A stretch of DNA of 39,035 nt. Origin: Clostridia bacterium (lineage in GTDB: Bacteria; Bacillota; Clostridia; Oscillospirales; CAG-272). Below the pieces are notes generated by a model that saw only the letters and a list, made by a program, of their open reading frames with translations, did not search any database and was not told the origin of the DNA. The stretch covers positions 1 to 39,035 of the forward strand of contig JAGBBQ010000097.1 of assembly GCA_017938425.1 (NCBI GenBank), given 5' to 3'. The translations under genes were made by a program, and so were the position numbers. Below are positions 24,727 through 31,519 of the stretch, in pieces; position 1 is the first letter of the stretch, and every line of letters starts with the position of its first letter.

Positions 24727-24762
24727 AATTCCCTAAGAGTGACACCCTTAAGCGGTACCTCT
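24727..24762. repeat. Right copy of 36-base inverted repeat bounding the cargo
   Basis: Reverse complement of 22700-22735 at 33 of 36 positions; core CCTAAGAGTGACACCCTTAA. Merges into the left end of the next dispersed repeat. Confidence 0.85.
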
Positions 24763-25018
24763 ATTTTTATTTGCGGATTTACCAAATCCTCGGTGGGGCA
24801 TCGCATCAAGGAGGAACCAAAGCAAGGACACTCGGGGAGGCAAGCCACGCCGAGGTTTGTGGAAAAATCGTCGGCTGAGCCGCGAGAGGCGTACAAGCGT
24901 ACGCCGAGCGGCGAAACGGCGATAGCAAATAAAAATACAATAAAAATGGAGAAAACCGTAGGTTTTCAACCTTAATACTTTTTCAAATTTGATCCAAGAA
25001 AAAAAGAGGTACTGCTTA
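24751..25018 (-). repeat. Dispersed repeat, complete copy 2
   Basis: About 268 bases with imperfect inverted ends: the first 23 bases (AGCGGTACCTCTATTTTT...) match the reverse complement of the last 23 at about 19 positions. Left segment Q (24756-24849) recurs at 25024-25117; right segment P (24925-25018) recurs at 22620-22713. The middle contains GGCGTACAAGCGTACGCC and related stems. No convincing gene; peptides readable across it lack ribosome binding sites. It looks like a MITE-type element. Confidence 0.8.
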
Positions 25019-25023
25019 CACAA

Positions 25024-25245
25024 TACCTCTATTTTTATTTGCGGTTTTACCAAATCCTCGGTGGGGCATCGCATCAAGGAGGGACCAAAGCAAGGACACT
25101 CGGGGAGGCAAGCCGCGTCAAGGTTTTCAGACCATTCATTTTGGCTCTTCGGATTTTAGGCGAGTTTTTTCGAGCGCGAACCGAAGCAATAGAAATCTAT
25201 TGCGAGCGCGAGCGATCGGAAAAAATCGGCAAAATACGATAGCCA
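25024..25245 (-). repeat. Dispersed repeat, diverged third copy
   Basis: Bases 25024-25117 repeat segment Q (CTCGGTGGGGCATCGCATCA, CAAGGACACTCGGGGAGGCA) almost exactly; from about 25127 to 25245 the sequence is unrelated to copy 2 but ends with a similar GCAAAATACGATAGCC run and has the hairpin CGAGCGCGAACCG.../CAATAGAAATCTATTG. Sits 5 bases after copy 2 in tandem. Confidence 0.7.
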
Positions 25246-25248
25246 AAA

Positions 25249-25755
25249 TCAGGTGTCGGCGATCAACAATGCATAACTATGCTTGTCAAGCTTGTTACAA
25301 TCCTCAATGATATACCTATTATCATTCGCGTCGCGCACACGCACAAAGCCCGAGCGCATCACGTGGATATCGTGGTTACGGTTGCGGATATCGAAGGCGA
25401 TGATGCCGCGATCGGTCTCCACCGTCCAGCGCAGGGTTCCGTACTTCTCCGCCTTGGAGATGATGCGCAGGATCTTCGGGACCAGATAATAGTCCGCAAG
25501 GCTCTGCTTGACGGTGGCGGCGGACGCCTCGTCGATCTCGCTATAGGAGCGGATGACCGCGCGCTCCTTGCCATCCTCGTCAAGAAGCGTGATATAGGAA
25601 TCGGGATTCGACACCGGGAAGAGCCTGCGCGGCTCAAGGCCCACGATCTCTCCCTCTCCCGCCTCCTCGCTATGCGCGGCAGAGAGCGTGAGCTTCACAA
25701 GATGATTCTCATATTTTTCAATTTTATCGTCTTTCGTTACGTAAATACGGTTCAT
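25249..25755 (-). CDS. DUF1854 family protein, partner of ABC exporter
   Basis: A 168-residue cytoplasmic protein of the DUF1854 family. Family segments: RRLFPVSNPDSYITLLDEDGKE, YYLVPKILRIISKAEKYGTLRW, VETDRGIIAFDIRNRNHDI and DANDNRYIIEDCNKLDKHS. Members are encoded next to an ABC transporter, in Proteobacteria within cyanophycin-associated loci; the biochemical role is unknown. Here it follows the ABC gene by 38 bases on the same strand, matching that association. ATG with GGAGG. Confidence 0.87.
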   Translation of the reverse strand: MNRIYVTKDDKIEKYENHLVKLTLSAAHSEEAGEGEIVGLEPRRLFPVSNPDSYITLLDEDGKERAVIRSYSEIDEASAATVKQSLADYYLVPKILRIISKAEKYGTLRWTVETDRGIIAFDIRNRNHDIHVMRSGFVRVRDANDNRYIIEDCNKLDKHSYALLIADT

Positions 25756-25793
25756 ATTTCCTCCAAATTGTAAAGAATTGTTTGCCGTTTGGC

Positions 25794-28112
25794 TTAAAAA
25801 CGCTCTTCTCTGCGCATGCGCTCGGATTCTGCCGCCATAGACTGGATCTGCACGAGCTTATAGTATTTTCCCTTCAGAGCCATCAGCTCCTCGGGCGTGC
25901 CGTTCTCGATGATATGCCCGTTATCCACCACGAGAATGCGGTTGGCGCGGCGCAGGGTGGAGAGGCGGTGGGCGATCATCAGCGTGGTCTTACCCTCGAT
26001 CAGCTTATCGATCGCATCCTGGATGAGATGCTCGGTCTCGGAATCCACCGCGGCGGTCGCCTCATCGAAGATCAGCATCGAGGGGCGCATCAGAACGGCG
26101 CGGGCAATGGAAAGACGCTGCTTTTCGCCGCCCGAAACACCGACGCCGCGCTCACCGAGCATCGTATCGTATCCGTCGGGCTGGCGGCAGATAAAGCCGT
26201 GGGCGTTTGCGGTATCCGCCGCCGCCATCACGTCCTCCACCGTGGAGCCGGGCACGCTGTACGCGATATTATTGAAGATCGTATCCGAGAACATCTGCGG
26301 CTCCTGCTGCACGTAGCCGATCTGCGAGCGGTAGCCTGCGAGGTTGAAGTTCTTGATATTATGACCGTCCACCAGGATCTCGCCGCTATAGCCGTCATAG
26401 AAGCGCATCAGGAGGTTGACGAGGGTGGATTTACCCGAGCCCGTCGTACCGACGATGCCAACGACCTCGCCGGGGTTGATCGTGAAGGTGACGTCATCGA
26501 GCACCTTCTTGGTGCGGTCAAAGGAGAAGGACACGTGATTGAACTCGATCTTGCCCTTGAAATGATCGGGGGTTACGCTGTTGGGCAGCTCGATCTCGGG
26601 CTCTGCCTCAAGGATATCGAGGATCTTCTCGGTGGAGGCGAGAGCGCTCTGGAAGGAGTCCGAAAGATTGGCAAAGAAGGTCACGGGGTTATAGAACATC
26701 GATGCGTAGGAGATGAAGGAGACGATCAGACCGGCGCTGTAGCCGCCGACGCCGTCGATCACCTTGCCGCCGCCGATGCCCCAGATGATCAGCGAGCCGC
26801 AGGTCACGCAGAAGGAAATGATCTGCGGAAAGGCGGTGACGATCTTACCGAGGCGAAGCTCCATATTCAGCCAATCCTCGTTCTTCTCCTCAAAGACGGC
26901 GGTGGAGCGCTCCTCACCCGTGAAGGACTTGACCACCTTGATGCAGGGGATCGTATCCGCCATCACGGAGGATACCTTCGTCCATCTGCGCCAGATGCGG
27001 CGGTAGAGCGGGCGCATCTTCTTCGAGAAGAAGCGGGACGCGAACACAACGAAGGGGATCGGGAGCAGCGAAAGCAGGGTGAGACCGGGGTTCAGCGAGA
27101 TCATGATCACAACGATGCCCACGAGCTGGAACAGATGCACCACAGCCTCCTGCGTGATACGGAGCATAAAGGACTGCAGCGTCGCAGAGTCACCCGAAAT
27201 ACGGTTGATGACCGAGCCGGTGGAGGTCTTATCGTAGAACTTCATCGGCAGGTACTGCGCCTTGCGGTAAATATCGTTGCGCAGAGCGGCGACCGTCTTG
27301 TTACCCACCATACGCATCAGATACGAGCGGATGATACCGATGCCGTACTGAAGGATATAGGTGGAAAGCAGAAGGATGATCATCGCGGTCAGCACCTTCT
27401 TGGGCTCTCCCTGGAAGGCGTTCTTGATCGCGCCTAAGATCGGGATCGTGCTGGTGCCGCTGCCGCCCGGGAATACCGCATCCACGATAAAGCCCGTGAT
27501 CGCCGGCGGAACCAGTGCCATAAAGGTCGTAAAGAGTGAAAGGAAGATACAAAATACGAGGGTCTTCGTATGCGGCAGTATGTATTTTGACAGCTGCTTG
27601 ACGATCTTCTTCTTCGAGCGGCACATAATGCACTCCGCGCCGGGGTGCAAAAGCGGCCTGCCGCACTTCGGGCAGACGGAGAGCGCCTTCTCGTACGCCA
27701 CGCTGATGATGGCGTATTCCTCATTGAAGGACTTGCCCTCGTTCAGGTGCGAGATAAAGAGCGCGGCGGCATCGCAGAGCGCCGCAACGCCGTAGGTGTA
27801 ACGGAAGAAGATCTCGCGCTTACCGCTCTTCATCTTCGCGGAAAGCGTCGCGTTTCCGTACATACGCTTGGCACGCACGTCCTCCATATCCTCATAGAGA
27901 TATTCACGCACGCCCTCGAGGCTCGCATCGCAGAGCACCGCCTTCTTCGCCGTAAACAAAAGAGTGGTCTCGCCGTATTTGCCATCCAAGCCCATATCAC
28001 CCACGATGGCAAACAACGCCTTGTCCCCACTCTCTGCAAGCGACTCCACCAAAGGCAAAGCGCGCGCGGGCAGCTCCTTGTTCTTCAGCAGCATCTTCAA
28101 TAAATTTTCCAT
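25794..28112 (-). CDS. ABC exporter (fused permease-ATPase) with N-terminal zinc-ribbon domain
   Basis: A 772-residue half-transporter. Residues 1-170 are a cytoplasmic extension unusual for exporters: a small alpha/beta region followed by a zinc ribbon (CPKC 147-150, C161 and C164). Six transmembrane helices follow from about 182 to 480. The nucleotide domain has Walker A GTTGSGKST (555-563), signature VSGGE (659-663), Walker B MLIFDEATAAVD (679-690) and the His of AHRLST. With DUF1854 it forms a two-gene operon. Probably a homodimeric exporter; cargo unknown. ATG has AAGGAG. Confidence 0.92.
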   Translation of the reverse strand: MENLLKMLLKNKELPARALPLVESLAESGDKALFAIVGDMGLDGKYGETTLLFTAKKAVLCDASLEGVREYLYEDMEDVRAKRMYGNATLSAKMKSGKREIFFRYTYGVAALCDAAALFISHLNEGKSFNEEYAIISVAYEKALSVCPKCGRPLLHPGAECIMCRSKKKIVKQLSKYILPHTKTLVFCIFLSLFTTFMALVPPAITGFIVDAVFPGGSGTSTIPILGAIKNAFQGEPKKVLTAMIILLLSTYILQYGIGIIRSYLMRMVGNKTVAALRNDIYRKAQYLPMKFYDKTSTGSVINRISGDSATLQSFMLRITQEAVVHLFQLVGIVVIMISLNPGLTLLSLLPIPFVVFASRFFSKKMRPLYRRIWRRWTKVSSVMADTIPCIKVVKSFTGEERSTAVFEEKNEDWLNMELRLGKIVTAFPQIISFCVTCGSLIIWGIGGGKVIDGVGGYSAGLIVSFISYASMFYNPVTFFANLSDSFQSALASTEKILDILEAEPEIELPNSVTPDHFKGKIEFNHVSFSFDRTKKVLDDVTFTINPGEVVGIVGTTGSGKSTLVNLLMRFYDGYSGEILVDGHNIKNFNLAGYRSQIGYVQQEPQMFSDTIFNNIAYSVPGSTVEDVMAAADTANAHGFICRQPDGYDTMLGERGVGVSGGEKQRLSIARAVLMRPSMLIFDEATAAVDSETEHLIQDAIDKLIEGKTTLMIAHRLSTLRRANRILVVDNGHIIENGTPEELMALKGKYYKLVQIQSMAAESERMRREERF

Positions 28113-28165
28113 AATCTTTCTCCTTGCCGATAGGCAATTTGAATTTGCACGTCCCGTGCACTCTC

Positions 28166-28194
28166 AATATACCATAGCGTTTTCAAAATTGCAA
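28166..28194 (-). promoter_or_regulatory. Promoter of the ABC/DUF1854 operon
   Basis: Reading leftward: -35 TTGCAA (28189-28194), 17-base spacer, -10 TATATT (28166-28171), 54 bases before the ATG. Confidence 0.65.
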
Positions 28195-28318
28195 CCCTTT
28201 TTGCGAAAAAAATTTATCTTTTTTTCTCGGTTTTTCTAAGCCTGTCAAAGGGTTTTGTCACATCAAACGAAAGCCTTGTGAAAAGTGCCGAGGGTTTCGT
28301 GGCGTTTTCGACAAAAAG

Positions 28319-28349
28319 AGGTGAGGTACGAGCATTTCGCACCTCACCC
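28319..28349. terminator. Terminator of the leucine-rich lipoprotein gene
   Basis: GGTGAGGT / ACCTCACC stem extended by CGA/TCG; T-runs on both sides, of which the leftward one serves the gene ending at 28372. Confidence 0.8.
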
Positions 28350-28371
28350 ATTTGCTTTTCTTCAAATTGAA

Positions 28372-31287
28372 TTACGGCCATACGGCGATCGCGCCGTTTT
28401 CGTCGTAATACCAGAATCTTCCCTCTCCCTCGGGCTGCACGCCGCTGAAGCAGTAAACGCAGAACGCCGCGTCACTCGGGCTCAGGGCGGGGTTGGTCGC
28501 CTTGTAAACATCGACTCTTGCATAGTCCGCCGCCGAGCCGCCGTAATAGACCGCCGTCAGCGCGGTGCCGTAAAACGCCTGGTCACCCACGTGGGTGATC
28601 GACTTCGGGAGCACCAGCGTCGCAAGAAGCCCGCAGTTCTGGAAGGCGGCGTACTCCACGCGCTCGATCTGATCGCTGAAGGTCAGGCTCTTGAGACTTG
28701 AGCAATTCGCAAAGGTGTATCTGCGAACGACCTTGATGCCCTTGCCGAGCGTGACGGACTGTAGTTTCGGGCAGCCCTCGAAGGCAGACTCGCCGAGCAG
28801 CGTTACGTTATCGGGGATCGTGACCTTCTCCAGCCCCGTTTTCTCAAAGCTGTTATCGCCGATCTCCACGAGATTCTTACCGAAGGTGACCGACGTGATG
28901 CGAGAGCTTGAGAAGGCATAGTTGCGGATGACCTTGAGGCTCTCGGGCAGCGTGACCGAGGTAATACCGGTATTGCCGAAGGCATACCAATCCAGCATCT
29001 CCACACCCTCGCTGACTACAAGCGAGGTGATGGCGTAGCAGTGGTAGAAGGCAAAGCGGTTCACCGTCTTGACCTCGCCGGGGATGGTCAGCGCGGTGGT
29101 AAGCGCTCCGTTCACGTAAAGCGACGAGCATACGGCAAAGGGTGTCGCGCTGACGTCCGTCATCGTAATGCCGCACCAAGCAACCAAATCCTCGATATAG
29201 ACGGTAGCGAGCCGCCAGCAGCCGTGAAAGGCGTTCTTGCCGATCGAGACCAGCCCTGCGGGCATATTGATGCTCGCGATCCGTGAGCAGCCCTCGAACG
29301 CCGCCGCATCGATGGTGCGGATGCTTGCGGGCAGGGTGACCGAGGGGAGACGGGCACAGCCGAGGAAGGCGTGATCGCCGATGAACTCCACGCTCGTGCC
29401 GAGCGTCAGGCTCTCTGCCTTCTTGCAGTTCGAGAAGGCCGCCGCGCCGATCGTCCTTACGCTATCTCCGATCACGATCTCGGCCGCACTCACGCAGCCG
29501 GTGAAGGCGGAATCGCCGATCGACTCCACACCGCTCGGGATCTGAATCGTGCCGAGCTGCCCGCAGTTATAGAAGGCGTACGCGCCGATGGACTTCAGAC
29601 TCGTCGGGAATCTCGCGCTCAGAAGATCGACCGCGTTGTAGAATACGTAATCACCGATCGACTCCACGCCCGAGGGCACGTTGATGCCCGTGACGAGGAT
29701 GCCGTTGTGATAGAGCTTTTTCGCATAAGAAAGGGGGTTCGCCGAGGCGCTCGCAAACTTCATACGGCAGAAGGCCACGAGGTCGGTGATATCCACGCGC
29801 GTCAGCGCCTCGCAGTTGAGGAAGGCGTTGTTCTTCACCTCGCGCATATCTGCGGAGAAGAAAACGCTTTTCAGAGAGGTACAGTAGCCGAAGGCGTTCG
29901 TCTCGATCGTATGGATGCCGCTGTCAAGGTACACGCCCTCCAGATAATAGCAGGAATAGAAGGCGTAGGCAGGCACGGTGTCGATCGACGACAGCACGAC
30001 CTCCTTGAGGCTCGAGGGAACGAAGTCGGGGTTGGTGCTGTACTGACGGCCGCCGAAGATATAGCCGAGGAAGGTATTCTCCGTGGCCGAGCCGCCCACG
30101 AAGGGAAGCTCCATCGAGGCGATAAAGTGGCAGCCCTTAAAGGATGTGTTTCCGATCGAGGCGACCGTCTCGGGCACCTTCACGCTGCGCAGAAGCTGAT
30201 AGCCCGCAAAGGCGTATTCGCCAATGCTCTCGGTGCCGTAGGGGATCTCCACGTCCAGCACGGGCGCACCGTTCATATAAAGATACTCCGCAAAAAACAG
30301 AGGGTTGGCGCTCTCGCCGGGGAAGCTGACGGCGCACCAGGCCGAAAGATCGCTGATATGCACCTGCGTAAGACCCGTGCAGCCGACGAACGCATCGTAG
30401 CCGACCGTGGCAAGAGAGGCACCGATCACGAGTTTTTTCAGACCCGAGCAGCCGTAAAACGCCTGCTCACCGATATCTCTGACACCGCCGAGCGAGATCT
30501 CGACAAGCGTCTCGGCGCCGTAAAAGGCGTTGGGGGAGACGGCGGTCACCGTCTCGGGCAGGGTGACGCTCTCGGCAAGCGTGCCGTTCATATAAAAGCC
30601 GCCCGCGAAGGAGATGGGGTTCGCCTCCACGTCCGCAAACACAATGGCACACCAGGCGCCGATATCCTCGATCTCCACACGGTTGAGCAGCGTGCAGTCC
30701 AGAAACGCACCCTGCGCAAAGCTCCTGACGCTCTTACCGACCATCAGGCGCGCAAGGCTCGTGCAGCCCGCAAAGGCCTGGCGGCCGACCTCGGTCACGC
30801 CGTCTCCGAGCTTGACCGTATGCAAAGCGGTGCAGCCGATAAACGCCCTCTGCAGGACCGTCTCCACCGAGTCGGGGATATCCACGGCCGTCAGCGCGGT
30901 GCAGCCCGCAAAGGCAGAGCCGCCGATGCGCGTCACACCGCCGCCGAGAGAAACGCTCGCAAGCGCGGTACAATCCGCGAACGCGCGGTCACCGATGAAG
31001 GTCACGCTGTCGGGCAGGCTGACGCTTGTGAGCTGCGTGCAGCCGACGAACGCCGCCGTCTCGACCTGCGAGACCGCCTTGCCCTCTACCGTCGCGGGGA
31101 TCACGGCGGTCTTTATATCCGTTGCGCCCTTGGCAGAGACCGAATACGTGCCGTCGGGCAGAAGCGTATAGGTCAGCCCCTGCGCATCGGTCACGGTATT
31201 TCCGCCCCCCGTGCCGCCGTCGCAGGCAACGAGCATCACCGCCGCCAGCGCGCAGACGAGAAGCAGAAGAAAGATGCGTTTTTTCAT
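28372..31287 (-). CDS. BspA-type leucine-rich-repeat lipoprotein
   Basis: A 971-residue surface protein. Residues 1-22 are a lipoprotein signal with lipobox LVAC, so Cys22 would anchor it. A Gly-rich linker follows, then about 30 LRR_5 repeats of roughly 23 residues (pattern: GCTALxSVxLPDSVTxIGxxAF). Four times the repeats are broken by a module of about 45 residues beginning I-x-D-L/I-x-A-W/F-C and containing ANP...LYxNG. The C-terminal cap holds AVYYGGSAADYARV and ends FWYYDENGAIAVWP. BspA-like proteins mediate adhesion in oral and gut bacteria; here that role is inferred. ATG has GGGAGG. Confidence 0.93.
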   Translation of the reverse strand: MKKRIFLLLLVCALAAVMLVACDGGTGGGNTVTDAQGLTYTLLPDGTYSVSAKGATDIKTAVIPATVEGKAVSQVETAAFVGCTQLTSVSLPDSVTFIGDRAFADCTALASVSLGGGVTRIGGSAFAGCTALTAVDIPDSVETVLQRAFIGCTALHTVKLGDGVTEVGRQAFAGCTSLARLMVGKSVRSFAQGAFLDCTLLNRVEIEDIGAWCAIVFADVEANPISFAGGFYMNGTLAESVTLPETVTAVSPNAFYGAETLVEISLGGVRDIGEQAFYGCSGLKKLVIGASLATVGYDAFVGCTGLTQVHISDLSAWCAVSFPGESANPLFFAEYLYMNGAPVLDVEIPYGTESIGEYAFAGYQLLRSVKVPETVASIGNTSFKGCHFIASMELPFVGGSATENTFLGYIFGGRQYSTNPDFVPSSLKEVVLSSIDTVPAYAFYSCYYLEGVYLDSGIHTIETNAFGYCTSLKSVFFSADMREVKNNAFLNCEALTRVDITDLVAFCRMKFASASANPLSYAKKLYHNGILVTGINVPSGVESIGDYVFYNAVDLLSARFPTSLKSIGAYAFYNCGQLGTIQIPSGVESIGDSAFTGCVSAAEIVIGDSVRTIGAAAFSNCKKAESLTLGTSVEFIGDHAFLGCARLPSVTLPASIRTIDAAAFEGCSRIASINMPAGLVSIGKNAFHGCWRLATVYIEDLVAWCGITMTDVSATPFAVCSSLYVNGALTTALTIPGEVKTVNRFAFYHCYAITSLVVSEGVEMLDWYAFGNTGITSVTLPESLKVIRNYAFSSSRITSVTFGKNLVEIGDNSFEKTGLEKVTIPDNVTLLGESAFEGCPKLQSVTLGKGIKVVRRYTFANCSSLKSLTFSDQIERVEYAAFQNCGLLATLVLPKSITHVGDQAFYGTALTAVYYGGSAADYARVDVYKATNPALSPSDAAFCVYCFSGVQPEGEGRFWYYDENGAIAVWP

Positions 31288-31345
31288 AGCTTTTCCTCCC
31301 AGGGTGAAAGAAGCTCGGCGTTTGCCGAAATCATTAAGTATTAAA

Positions 31346-31374
31346 ATTATACCATACGGCAGGTAAAAAGTAAA
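31346..31374 (-). promoter_or_regulatory. Promoter of the leucine-rich lipoprotein gene
   Basis: Reading leftward: -35 TTTACT (31369-31374), 17-base spacer, consensus -10 TATAAT (31346-31351). Spacer shares TTTT and GCCGTATG with the EamA promoter at 10440-10468. Confidence 0.7.
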
Positions 31375-31429
31375 TAAGATTTTGTGAACATATACATTTT
31401 TTATTTTTGCGCAAGCGTGTCTTTTTGGC

Positions 31430-31458
31430 TTGACATACGCAAAGAAAAAGTGTATAAT
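31430..31458 (+). promoter_or_regulatory. Consensus promoter of alaS
   Basis: Perfect -35 TTGACA (31430-31435), 17-base spacer, perfect -10 TATAAT (31453-31458). Only about 55 bases separate it from the ATG, too short for a T-box leader. Confidence 0.88.
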
Positions 31459-31519
31459 ACTAAGTTAGGAAAATATTTTTTCGCGCGGGTCAATATTCCC
31501 GCCGTATCGGAGGTTTATT

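Noticed and set aside
24739..25077. Short frames in the dispersed repeat (e.g. ICGFTKSSVGHRIKEE, KGVTLREFL)
   Set aside because: They lie in inverted-repeat elements, occur on both strands, and lack ribosome binding sites; treated as non-coding repeat.
29371..31344. 657-codon plus-strand frame opposite the leucine-rich lipoprotein
   Set aside because: Repetitive Arg/Ala-rich mirror of the leucine-rich repeats, no start signal.
31459..31519. T-box or other riboswitch before alaS
   Set aside because: The leader is about 55 bases and shows no specifier stem or antiterminator.
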